Below, one piece after another: positions 37,713 through 45,851 of a stretch of 58,828 bases of DNA. Positions within the stretch are counted from its first letter, which is position 1. Each line of letters starts with the position of its first letter. The notes under the pieces were generated by a model. That model was not told the origin of the DNA. It was given only the letters and a program-made list of their open reading frames with translations, and ran no database searches. Location: positions 1 through 58,828 of the forward strand of contig JAJQBS010000052.1 in NCBI GenBank assembly GCA_021203145.1, read 5' to 3'. This DNA comes from Lachnospiraceae bacterium. GTDB taxonomy: Bacteria > Bacillota > Clostridia > Lachnospirales > Lachnospiraceae. Both the position numbers and the translations under genes were made by a program.

Positions 37713-38555
37713 TTAATTCGCGCTGAACAGGTTCTTATTTACATAGCCGACCGTCCCATTGTAGCTGATCTTATACCAACGGTCTGTGTAACCGATCGCC
37801 GTGACCTGCGTGTCAGACGCGATGGTACCGATGATCTCGCTGTCCTGGGAAGGCTCCGAGCGCATATTCGCGCCTGCTGTCGCTACGATGGTAAAGGACT
37901 CCGCGTAGGTCTCCACACCGTACTCCAGGTCAACCGAGGAGGTATCCGTGCTGCCCGTGTCTGTATCTGACGCCGTAGTCTCAGACGTCGTGGCAGTGGT
38001 CTCGGACGCTGTATCCGTACCGGTCGTGTCGGAAGCGGAATCTGCGCTCTCGCCTACATACTCTTTGTAAACATAGCCATTGGACTCGTAGCCGTCAATG
38101 GATACCATATACCAGTTGGTCGTCTCCCCTACCACACTGATCTGGTCTCCGCTCGTATAGCTGTAGAAAATCTCACACTCGTCCGAAGTGCCCGGCAACT
38201 CCCTGACATTCAGATCATCCAGGGCGTACATCACGCGGATCGTGCTGTATTCCGTCAGAGAAGCCGTCTCCTCATCCACAGTCGTATCCAGCGTATAGGT
38301 CTGCGGCTGCGTCTCTGTCTCCGTCTCGCTCTCCGTCGGGGCTTCCGTCTCGGTCTCGCTCTCCGTCGGAGCCTCTGTCTCGGTCTCGCTCTCCGTCGGA
38401 GCCTCTGTCTCGGTCTCGCTCTCCGTCGGAGCCTCCGTCTCGGTCTCACTCTCTGTCTCCTCCGGCTTTTTCAGCTGATCGCACCCGGTCACTGTAAGTG
38501 CTAAAGCTGAGCACATTAAAAGAGCCAGCAGCCATCTTCTGCTTTTGTTCATCAT
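37713..38555 (-). CDS. SH3-domain lipoprotein with Glu/Thr/Ser repeat
   Basis: A 280-residue surface lipoprotein. The signal peptide ends in the lipobox LTVTGC. Next come four near-identical copies of the 10-residue unit ESETETEAPT (about residues 34-75), likely a cell-wall-spanning stalk. Two bacterial SH3 domains follow, at about residues 105-165 (LNVRELPGTS ... GYVYKEYVG) and 215-280 (ANMRSEPSQDSEIIGTIASD ... GYVNKNLF), joined by a Ser/Thr/Asp linker. Such domains bind peptidoglycan. The start follows GGAGGG. A -10/-35 pair (TATAAC, TAGACA) lies very close upstream. Confidence 0.88.
   Translation of the reverse strand: MMNKSRRWLLALLMCSALALTVTGCDQLKKPEETESETETEAPTESETETEAPTESETETEAPTESETETEAPTESETETETQPQTYTLDTTVDEETASLTEYSTIRVMYALDDLNVRELPGTSDECEIFYSYTSGDQISVVGETTNWYMVSIDGYESNGYVYKEYVGESADSASDTTGTDTASETTATTSETTASDTDTGSTDTSSVDLEYGVETYAESFTIVATAGANMRSEPSQDSEIIGTIASDTQVTAIGYTDRWYKISYNGTVGYVNKNLFSAN
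38322..38450. repeat. 30-bp in-frame tandem repeat in the SH3 lipoprotein gene
   Basis: Four to five copies of a 30-base unit containing CTCCGTCGGAGCCTC encode ESETETEAPT. Near identity at the DNA level means that copy number can change by recombination or slippage without losing the frame. Confidence 0.85.
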
Positions 38556-38676
38556 AAAACGATCCCTCCATTAGTTATACTCTCTGTCAATTGCGTTGTC
38601 TAAAATCATACCACCAGAATCGTAAAATAGCAAGAGTTATCACATCTTTTTAAAAAAGCTTTTTCAAAAAGTTCAC

Positions 38677-40011
38677 TTATCTAACACTGTCAATTATCTC
38701 CGAAACATTGAAAATTGATGTATAATAATCGGAATAATTTTCAAGGAGATAGCCGGTGATCGCGCGCCTGGTCTGGCGCAGATACGTCTGCGTGACGGTC
38801 AGATAATCGTCAGAAGCCCAGAGCCCGATCAGATAATGGTAGCCCGACCCGGTCAGCCAGACAGATTTTTCCGAGGTGTATTCCACCTCCGATCCGTAGG
38901 GGTAAATCAGGGTATCACACTCGCCGACCAGGACTCCGACTGTGTCCTCCCACTGGGTGATATCTGTCACAAGAGCGTCATAGGTCATGTCATTCATGTA
39001 GGAATAGCTATAGCCCTCCGACGCGAATGTCCAGCCATCCTCCTTCAGCTTTGCGGCAATCTGCGAGACCGTCTGCGCGTTTTGCTCATAGTCGCCTGAA
39101 CTTCCTTCTTCTATTTCATATCCGAAAACGCCATTTTCGCCGGAGAGTCCGATAATCCCCCTTGCTCCCCGGTAAGAAAAGTCCGGGTGTTCCTCGATAA
39201 ACTGCTCCAGCACAGGAATGACGTCATAGGCGCCCGTCTTGCTGACGCCATTGGAATCCGTAAAAACTGCTGCCACCTCGCCGTCGGCGTCCAGCACAAG
39301 TCTGGTGGCAATGCCGTCTCCGGCGCGCGCTATGGCATAGTTCAGGTTTTCCACGGAAAGAACGAGCGGTTTTTTTCCCTCTGGAAGCAGCAGTGTGGCC
39401 GCCGTCAGCGTAATATCGCCAAACCCGTCGTCCGTTTCGTCCGCGAGGGTATGTATGTCAATCAGAATATAATCATTTTCATAAAGCTGATTCAGGATCC
39501 CAGTAAATTCACTGAGCGTAATCAGGTTCTGGCTGTAGGTCTGCGCATAGGAGTCCCCATCCAGGGCAAGGTCGGTATCCGCGATCAGATTCGGAAAATT
39601 CAGGTGAACCACGTCCCCTTCATAGGCCACCAGGGAATAGATCGCAGACTGATATTCTGCGATCGCCTCCTCGGCCCGTTCATCCCCGGTAAGCGATTCA
39701 TTCCCCTCCAGCAGGCTGATCGCCTCCTCATACAGATAGCTGTCCGCCAGAGCCTCCGCCTGCTCAAGCACTTCCAGCCGTTCCGCCTCCAGTGCGGCCT
39801 CGGACTCTTCAATTTCCCGATCTGCCTGCATTTTGGGAGTCTCGACCGGCTCGTTGTTCTCATATTCGCCAAGCGTGCCGATGCTCTCGGAAATCTGATA
39901 ATTCAGTACACTTCTGGAACAGCCGCCTGCTCCCAGAACGGCAATTCCACACACAATAACAGCAAATTTCCTGCCTCGCCGATGTGCGTCCGCTGGTTTT
40001 CTTTTTCTCAT
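38677..40011 (-). CDS. Lipoprotein with polysaccharide-deacetylase-like domain
   Basis: A 444-residue protein. A basic N-terminus and VIVCGIAVLGAGGC give a lipoprotein signal. Residues about 55-125 are Glu/Ala-rich and probably helical. From about residue 130 the sequence VVHLNFPNLIADTDLALDGD, LSEFTGILNQLYENDYILID, LPEGKKPLVLSVENLNY and IYPYGSEVEYTSEKSVWLTG follows the plan of the NodB-type deacetylase domain in clostridial surface proteins. The usual metal motifs are not obvious (LSVEN replaces TFDDG), so catalysis is doubtful. Function is unknown. Confidence 0.65.
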   Translation of the reverse strand: MRKRKPADAHRRGRKFAVIVCGIAVLGAGGCSRSVLNYQISESIGTLGEYENNEPVETPKMQADREIEESEAALEAERLEVLEQAEALADSYLYEEAISLLEGNESLTGDERAEEAIAEYQSAIYSLVAYEGDVVHLNFPNLIADTDLALDGDSYAQTYSQNLITLSEFTGILNQLYENDYILIDIHTLADETDDGFGDITLTAATLLLPEGKKPLVLSVENLNYAIARAGDGIATRLVLDADGEVAAVFTDSNGVSKTGAYDVIPVLEQFIEEHPDFSYRGARGIIGLSGENGVFGYEIEEGSSGDYEQNAQTVSQIAAKLKEDGWTFASEGYSYSYMNDMTYDALVTDITQWEDTVGVLVGECDTLIYPYGSEVEYTSEKSVWLTGSGYHYLIGLWASDDYLTVTQTYLRQTRRAITGYLLENYSDYYTSIFNVSEIIDSVR

Positions 40012-40063
40012 GAATCCCCTTCTCCCCTTTTATTCCCGCGAAGCAACGAGCCAGGTAGCCAGA

Positions 40064-40230
40064 GTCATAAGGAATCCGTCGGCTTTGCCGACAGCTTATG
40101 ACATAGCTTGCACGGATATTTAGCGGCGCTGAACGGTCCTGCGTGCCGGTGGCACGCGTTCAGAACCGACTGAAGCGAAGCGTAGACCCAGTGAACGTTC
40201 GCTTAGCGCCGACTGAAACGAAGTGTAAAT
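40064..40230. repeat. Hairpin cluster with direct repeat between nagA and the deacetylase-like gene
   Basis: Hairpin 1: GTCATAAG (40064-40071) with CTTATGAC (40095-40102), enclosing GTCGGC/GCCGAC. Hairpin 2: CTGAAC (40129-40134) with GTTCAG (40158-40163), enclosing GCGTGCC/GGCACGC. A 20-base direct repeat beginning CCGACTGAA(G/A)CGAAG occurs at 40166 and 40209. The first hairpin could end nagA transcripts, though no T run follows. Confidence 0.7.
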
Positions 40231-40303
40231 GCCGCACAGAAGCTGCAGCACTGCAAGCCGCAGACAGCCGCAATCAGACGGCAGGCAGATGAAAAAGCTT
40301 CCT

Positions 40304-41536
40304 TTACACGATTTTCCTGCCGTGGATATATACGCCCCGCAATGCCAGATCCTGATCCAGCAGTACAAGGTTGGCATATTTGCCGGGCGTCAGGCTGCCG
40401 TAATTCTCATAAATGCCCACGGCCTGCGCCGGATTGACTGCCGCTGCGCGCACCGCGCTTTTTAGTGGAATGTCCATCTCCTTCACAGCAATGCGCAGGC
40501 AATCCATCAGGTTTGTTACAGACCCCGCGATTGTGCCGTCCGGAAGGGTGGCGCGGTTCCCCTTCAGATGAAACTGCTGCCCGCCCAGCTCGTACGTGCC
40601 GTCCGGCATCCCACAGGCGCGGAGGCTGTCGCTGATCAGGATCACACGATCATCTCCGAACATCCTGAATGTCGTACGCACGACTGCGGGGTGAATATGG
40701 ATCCCGTCGCAGATCAGCTCCGCCCTGCAGTGCCCATCATCCGCCGCCGCCCCGATGGGTCCCGGAGCGCGGTGGGAAAAGCCCGGCATTGCGTTATACA
40801 GATGTGTGACCTGTCCCGCTCCGGCCCGGATGGCCTCACGCGCGGTTTCATAATCGGCCATCGTATGGGCGATGGAAAGCGTAACCTTCCCTGCAAAAGC
40901 CCGGATAAAATCAATCGCGCCCTCTGTCTCCGGGGCGAGCGCCACCGTGCGGAACAGACCGCCCGACGCTTCCTGCAGCCGCAGAAACAGATCGCCATCC
41001 GGCCTGCGGATATAGTTTTCATTCTGTGCGCCCTTTTTCGCCGCGCTGATAAACGGGCCTTCCATGTAAAGCCCGGCCAGCACCGCCCCGGCCCCGTCGG
41101 CATCGTCCGCGCCAGAATATGCATACAGGCGGGACGCCCGATATTCGGCTGCGGCCGTGGCCACCTTCAGCAGCTGTTCCTCTGAAACCGTCATCGTGGC
41201 GGGCGTGATGGTCGTGATCCCATTCCTTCCCTCGTATTCTGCAATCGCGCGGAAAGCCTCCGGCGTACCGTCGCAGCAGTCGCTGCCGACACAACCGTGA
41301 AAATGAATATCCGTAAGTCCCGGAATCACGTAGCATCCTTCTGCATCCAGCAGAATTTCCTCGCCTTCGGCTGCCTCGTAAGTCCTCCGGTCTACGATCC
41401 GCTCTCCCGCGAAATAAAGTGTCGTCTCTTCAAACGCAAACTGATCGGTATAGATCCGCCCATGCAGAATCTGGTATTTTTTCGCCCTCTGCGCAGCGGA
41501 TGTCCGCTCTTTTTGTTCCAGGTTGTCTGTTGTCAT
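40304..41536 (-). CDS. nagA: N-acetylglucosamine-6-phosphate deacetylase
   Basis: Removes the acetyl group from GlcNAc-6-P to give GlcN-6-P, the substrate of the adjacent NagB. The amidohydrolase metal motif DIHFHGCVGSDCCDG, a Glu in YMEGPFISAAKKGAQN, His in SIAHTMADY and THLYNAMPGFSHR, and the catalytic Asp in ILISDSLRACGMPDG are visible. An N-terminal extension of about 20 polar residues precedes the fold. ATG 41536 follows GGAGGATTTTTT; the longer frame has no site. It lies about 100 bases after nagB. Confidence 0.95.
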   Translation of the reverse strand: MTTDNLEQKERTSAAQRAKKYQILHGRIYTDQFAFEETTLYFAGERIVDRRTYEAAEGEEILLDAEGCYVIPGLTDIHFHGCVGSDCCDGTPEAFRAIAEYEGRNGITTITPATMTVSEEQLLKVATAAAEYRASRLYAYSGADDADGAGAVLAGLYMEGPFISAAKKGAQNENYIRRPDGDLFLRLQEASGGLFRTVALAPETEGAIDFIRAFAGKVTLSIAHTMADYETAREAIRAGAGQVTHLYNAMPGFSHRAPGPIGAAADDGHCRAELICDGIHIHPAVVRTTFRMFGDDRVILISDSLRACGMPDGTYELGGQQFHLKGNRATLPDGTIAGSVTNLMDCLRIAVKEMDIPLKSAVRAAAVNPAQAVGIYENYGSLTPGKYANLVLLDQDLALRGVYIHGRKIV

Positions 41537-41641
41537 AAAAAATCCTCCGCGTTTTTGCACCAGATTTTCGCACTGCCATAACAAGAAGTCTCTGGCGTAT
41601 TACTCCAGATCTTCATACTGCCGCAAGGAATCCCCGGCGTA

Positions 41642-42385
41642 TTACACCAGACCCTCGCAGGCGCTCAGAGCAGCCTCATCCGCCACAACTGTCACATCAC
41701 CGTGCAGCTGCAGGATAGACGCAGGCACCGCCGGCGTCACAGAGCCGAAAAACGCTTCCCGCAGGATCGGGGCCTTGTCCTCTCCGGAGACGACAACCAG
41801 GATCTTATGCGCGCTCATGATCGTCTTGATCCCCATCGTGTAAGCCTGGCGCGGCACATCCTTCTCCGAAAGGAAAAACCGCATATTCGCCTTGATCGTG
41901 CGTTCAGTGAGATTCACACAGTGTGTCTCCGTCTCAAATGCGATGCCCGGCTCGTTAAATCCGATGTGCCCATTGTGTCCCAGACCCAGAAGCTGCAGAT
42001 CCACGCCGCCGAGTGAATGGATGATCTGATTGTATTCCCGGCAGGCCTTGTCCGGGTCCTCCTCCATCCCGTCCGGCAGGAATGTCCTGGATTTGTCAAT
42101 ATTCGTCTTACTGAACAGATTTTCATTCATAAAATAATAATAGCTCTGCTCATTGTCTCTGGGCAGCCCGCGATATTCGTCGAGATTCACCGTCGTCACC
42201 TCAGAGAAATCCAGATCGCCCTTGTTATACCACTCTACCAGCTGACGGTACGCGCCGATGGGCGTAGAGCCAGTCGCCAGCCCCAGCACACAGTTCGGTT
42301 TCATGATCACCTGGGCGGAGATAATGTTCGCCGCTTTCCTGCTCAAATCGTTGTAATCCTTCGCTTTGTAAATTCTAAAACTCAT
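41642..42385 (-). CDS. nagB: Glucosamine-6-phosphate deaminase
   Basis: Converts GlcN-6-P to fructose-6-P and ammonia, feeding amino sugars into glycolysis. This 247-residue protein has LGLATGSTPIGAYRQLVEWY, FSEVTTVNLDEYRGLPRDNE, GLGHNGHIGFNEPG (catalytic region) and YTMGIKTIMSAHKILVVVSG. ATG 42385 follows AGGAGGAAAATA. The gene order ACT protein, nagB, nagA suggests one transcript. Confidence 0.96.
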   Translation of the reverse strand: MSFRIYKAKDYNDLSRKAANIISAQVIMKPNCVLGLATGSTPIGAYRQLVEWYNKGDLDFSEVTTVNLDEYRGLPRDNEQSYYYFMNENLFSKTNIDKSRTFLPDGMEEDPDKACREYNQIIHSLGGVDLQLLGLGHNGHIGFNEPGIAFETETHCVNLTERTIKANMRFFLSEKDVPRQAYTMGIKTIMSAHKILVVVSGEDKAPILREAFFGSVTPAVPASILQLHGDVTVVADEAALSACEGLV

Positions 42386-42462
42386 TATTTTCCTCCTGAT
42401 GTATAGATTCCCGCGATGCGGGTTCGAAAATATACATGGAATCACAAGGCCGTCGGCAAGTC

Positions 42463-42876
42463 TCAGCTGACGGAATCCAGGCACACAAAGCCGTGCCCTA
42501 AAAGCATGGCCTCCGTCTCCTCCATATCGGCAGCATTTAAAATCAGGATCGGGGATCGTAAGTCGCTGCCAAAGGAGGAATAGAAATAATTAACATTGAC
42601 ATTTCCGTCCTGGACTACCTGTAAAATAAATTCCATGTCTTCCGGCTTCGCCATCCTGACCGCGATCACCTCGCACTCTTTTGCGACAAACCCGGCCGTC
42701 TGCAGGCTCCGGAGCGCCTCATCCGGCTTATCGGCAATCATGCGGACAATCCCAAACTCCGGCGAATCTACCGTAGACATTCCGCAGATGCAGATTCCCT
42801 CTCTGCGCAGCGCCGCAGTCATCTGCCACATAATCCCCTTCCGATTTTCTACAAATGCTACCGTCTGTCTGACCAT
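42463..42876 (-). CDS. Tandem ACT-domain protein
   Basis: A 137-residue protein made of two ACT-like ligand-binding domains. The first begins QTVAFVENRKGIMWQMTAAL and contains ICICGMSTVDSPEFGIVRMI; the second includes GNVNVNYFYSSFGSDLRSPI. Proteins of this kind sense amino acids; there is no catalytic domain. GAAGAGG precedes the start. It is the first gene of the nag group and is divergent from the motor pair at 43.1 kb. Confidence 0.8.
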   Translation of the reverse strand: MVRQTVAFVENRKGIMWQMTAALRREGICICGMSTVDSPEFGIVRMIADKPDEALRSLQTAGFVAKECEVIAVRMAKPEDMEFILQVVQDGNVNVNYFYSSFGSDLRSPILILNAADMEETEAMLLGHGFVCLDSVS

Positions 42877-43018
42877 TTTCTGTGCCTCTTCTCCCCGCCA
42901 GTGCCGGCGGAATTTTTCTCACAGTTTCTGATTATACACGCTGGATTCCATCCGCGCAAGATGGAAAGATAAATCCGGCCGCAATTTGTATTTTTTTCTT
43001 AAGGTTGCGGCTTCCGAC

Positions 43019-43047
43019 TTTACTTTTTTCTCTGTTTTCATTATACT
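43019..43047 (+). promoter_or_regulatory. Promoter of the ZorAB-like pair
   Basis: TTTACT (43019-43024), 17 bases, TATACT (43042-43047) on the plus strand, with a leader of about 65 bases before TTG 43120. The intergenic region is shared with the divergent ACT gene. Confidence 0.65.
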
Positions 43048-43119
43048 GAACCTACAGTAAAAGACGAAAGTCATTTTCCTTTTCGGTACAGAGGGGACAG
43101 ATAAAAAGGGGGGATCTTT

Positions 43120-44751
43120 TTGTACGCCAGAAGATTTATTTCTGTGGTGACTTCCGCACTTGCCATTGGCATCTGCGTATTTATCACGTATATCAGCCGC
43201 GATGTGGATACCTTATCGCTGGTGGTTAATTTTTCTTTCCTTGCAGTCATGCTGCTTGCGATCCTGATTTCCTGCTTCACATGCCTTCGCGCTCTTGGCG
43301 GAATCAGCAAAAGTCTCGCCCACACAGCAGACAGGATCCGTGCAGCAGGCTCCGATGAGGACGTTTTTCTTAAGAAGGATCTTTTTGACAATCCCTTCCT
43401 CGATAAATGCTATACCGAATACTGCGACCTTGTCAGCAAAAATCCGGATGGCTCCTGCGACATCAGCGATTTTATCAATGAAGACGTGATTGAGACTCAC
43501 ATCCACCGCTCCCTTCTGGAGCTGATTCCGGATATTCTGGCCAGCCTCGGGATTCTCGGCACCTTCCTCGGACTGGTACTCGGCCTGCGCAGCTTTGACC
43601 CATCCGGCTATGAGCAGATGGCGGATTCGGTTTCACCACTGATCGACGGTATCAAGGTCGCCTTTGTTACTTCGATTTACGGTCTCGCGCTCTCGCTTCC
43701 ATTCTCGTTCAATCTGCGCAATGAGCTCTCCGAGATGTCAAACAGCCTCGAAAATTTTATTGATACATTCTATCTGTATGTGCGTCCCAGCCATGAGGTT
43801 GACTCCGCGTCACGTTTCCTGGAGCAGAAAAAGAGCCAGGAAGATCTGACAAATGACCTGACCAGGATTTTTGTGGAGCAGATGTCAAAAAGCTTTGAGG
43901 AGTCGCTCACACCGGCTTTTTCCCAGATGACGGGCGCGATTTACCAGATTGTCGAGAGCTTCACGGCGAGCCAGGAGGAATCCGTCACCCGGATCTGCCA
44001 GAGTGTCATCCGGGAAACCCACGCGGATCTGGACGCTTCCCTTGCCAGGGTTGCGAAGTCCGCACAGCAGCTTCAGCAGACGCAGGAGGCCTACGCGGAT
44101 TTTATGGACCGTTCCATGGACAGACTGGAGCAGACCTATGCCGATCTGCAGGTGCAGACGGAAAAGACGATGGCCACCTACGCGGATTTCGCAGATTCCT
44201 CCATTGCAGGTATCCGGCAGGCTTCCGCCGAGATGCAGAAGCAGCTTGAGAAGTCCCAGGACAGCTACCTCACGTTCCTGAATTCCGCGATGGCCCAGCA
44301 GCAGAAGATGCTCTCCGACATCCAGCGCCGCAGCGAGAATGTCGGAAGCTACAATGAACAAATGCTTGGCAATCTTTCACACGCTCATGAGGAATCTCTG
44401 AAGATCAGCGAGGAACAAAAGGCCACTTATCAGGAATATATCCGTTTTATGTACCAGTCGATTGAGCAATTCTCTGAGGTCTGGGAGAAATACAGCGAAA
44501 AAATCCAGGCTTATTCTGACGAAATCTCCCGAATGGGACCTGTACAGGGGACAGCCGATATCCGCAGGGAGCTTGCCGTTCTCTCATCGAGGCTGGAGGA
44601 AGTCCTCCGGTCGCAGAGCGAGGCCGCAGCCACCGCTGCGGAGGAGCCTTTTATGAAAGAGCTTATGGAAAAAATTGAGCATCTGGAAGAGCTTTCCTCC
44701 CAGCCTGCCCTTTTTCGGCGGAAAAAGGCGAAAAAAGGTGATAAAAGGTGA
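43120..44751 (+). CDS. MotA/TolQ/ExbB-family motor protein with long coiled-coil tail (ZorA-like)
   Basis: A 543-residue membrane protein. There are two N-terminal helices (about residues 8-25 and 33-55), then a MotA/TolQ/ExbB core with DILASLGILGTFLGLVLGLR (about 148-167) and GIKVAFVTSIYGLALSLPFS (about 187-206). From about residue 215 to 530 the protein is a Gln/Glu/Ser-rich coiled coil (for example LEQTYADLQVQTEKTMATYA), ending in a basic KKAKKGDK. This is the plan of ZorA and related ion-driven stators: membrane channel plus long cytoplasmic tail. TTG 43120 follows GGGGGG at suitable distance. It is probably translated together with the OmpA-like partner 21 bases downstream. Confidence 0.85.
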   Translation: MYARRFISVVTSALAIGICVFITYISRDVDTLSLVVNFSFLAVMLLAILISCFTCLRALGGISKSLAHTADRIRAAGSDEDVFLKKDLFDNPFLDKCYTEYCDLVSKNPDGSCDISDFINEDVIETHIHRSLLELIPDILASLGILGTFLGLVLGLRSFDPSGYEQMADSVSPLIDGIKVAFVTSIYGLALSLPFSFNLRNELSEMSNSLENFIDTFYLYVRPSHEVDSASRFLEQKKSQEDLTNDLTRIFVEQMSKSFEESLTPAFSQMTGAIYQIVESFTASQEESVTRICQSVIRETHADLDASLARVAKSAQQLQQTQEAYADFMDRSMDRLEQTYADLQVQTEKTMATYADFADSSIAGIRQASAEMQKQLEKSQDSYLTFLNSAMAQQQKMLSDIQRRSENVGSYNEQMLGNLSHAHEESLKISEEQKATYQEYIRFMYQSIEQFSEVWEKYSEKIQAYSDEISRMGPVQGTADIRRELAVLSSRLEEVLRSQSEAAATAAEEPFMKELMEKIEHLEELSSQPALFRRKKAKKGDKR

Positions 44752-44772
44752 TAAATTAAGAGGTGATACAGC

Positions 44773-45843
44773 ATGCGGGCAAAGCGGAAAAAAAATTATG
44801 AGCGCCACAATGTCTGGCGTTCTTATTCAGATATGATGGCGGGACTGCTGCTGCTGTTCCTGCTTGTGATGTGCATTTCTTTTATGCAGGCACAAAAAAA
44901 TTATCAGGACCGCCTGGATGAGGAATCTGCGCATGCCGAGGAGCAAAGCCTCTTGCAGGCGCAGCTTGATGAGAAGGAGGCACTGCTTCTCGAGCAGGAA
45001 TCCGAGCTGGATGAACAGGCCGCTCTTTTAGCTTCCCAGCAGGAAAGCCTTGACGTGCAGAGCGCCCTGCTCTCCCAGCAGGAATCCGAGCTGAACGAGC
45101 AGGCCGCCCTGGTAGCTTCCCAACAGGTCAGCCTCGACGAACAGAGCGCCCTGGTGGCCGAACAGGAATCCGAGCTGGAAGAACAGGAGGCTCTCCTGGC
45201 CTCCCAGCAGGAAAGCCTGGATGAACAGGAAGCCCTCCTGGCCTCCCAGCAGGAAAGTCTCGATGAGCAGGAGGCTCTGCTGACCGCGCAGCAGGAAAAG
45301 ATCGAACAGATTATCGGCGTAAAGGCGGATCTGATCGCCGCGCTGAAGACAGAATTCGCCGCGCAGAGCTTAAGCGTTACGATTGATGAGACTGACGGCT
45401 CCATCGTGCTGGATTCCAGCGTCCTGTTTGGCTATAATGAAAATATACTGACGGAGGAAGGCAGCGAGCTGCTTGGCGAGCTGCTGCCGACCTACTGCTC
45501 CGTACTGATGTCGGAGGAATATGTGGATTATCTGGCGGAGATCCGGATCGACGGCTACACGGACACATCCGGAACTTATTTTTACAACCTGCAGCTCTCC
45601 CAGGAACGCGCCCTCGCCGTCGCGGAATATCTTCTCTCCCTCACAGGCAGTTCGATTTCAGAGGAAGACATGACTGCGCTGCAGGAGAAGCTGTCTGTCA
45701 ACGGGCATTCCTGGGCGGATCCTGTCTATAATGACGACGGCACCATCAATGCGGACGCGTCCCGCCGGGTGGAGATCAAATTCCGCCTGAAGGATGAGGA
45801 AATGATCAATGACCTGAAAGAGATCCTTGACGAGACCTCCTGA
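44773..45843 (+). CDS. MotB/OmpA-like peptidoglycan-binding motor partner (ZorB-like) with repeat coiled coil
   Basis: A 356-residue protein. A short basic N-terminus and one membrane helix (YSDMMAGLLLLFLLVMCISF, about residues 17-37) carry an Asp at the position used for ion transfer in MotB, ZorB and ExbD. A coiled coil of 14-residue repeats follows (LASQQESLDEQEAL type, about residues 70-175). The C-terminal OmpA-like domain shows DGYTDTSGTYFYNLQLSQER and DASRRVEIKFRL, the peptidoglycan-binding signature. AAGAGGTGATACAGC precedes the start. With the upstream gene it should form a cell-wall-anchored ion-driven stator. It ends 8 bases from the convergent aspS stop. Confidence 0.87.
   Translation: MRAKRKKNYERHNVWRSYSDMMAGLLLLFLLVMCISFMQAQKNYQDRLDEESAHAEEQSLLQAQLDEKEALLLEQESELDEQAALLASQQESLDVQSALLSQQESELNEQAALVASQQVSLDEQSALVAEQESELEEQEALLASQQESLDEQEALLASQQESLDEQEALLTAQQEKIEQIIGVKADLIAALKTEFAAQSLSVTIDETDGSIVLDSSVLFGYNENILTEEGSELLGELLPTYCSVLMSEEYVDYLAEIRIDGYTDTSGTYFYNLQLSQERALAVAEYLLSLTGSSISEEDMTALQEKLSVNGHSWADPVYNDDGTINADASRRVEIKFRLKDEEMINDLKEILDETS
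45000..45300 (+). repeat. 42-bp in-frame tandem repeat in the ZorB-like gene
   Basis: About seven units of 42 bases, built on CTGGCCTCCCAGCAGGAAAG and GATGAACAGGA, encode the 14-residue coiled-coil repeat. The last three units are nearly identical, so the rod length is open to recombination without frame loss. Confidence 0.85.
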
Positions 45844-45851
45844 AAATACAT

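Noticed and set aside
43120..45843. Complete Zorya defence system
   Set aside because: Only ZorA-like and ZorB-like proteins are present. Genes on both sides are housekeeping or metabolic, with no helicase, nuclease or ZorC-like protein.
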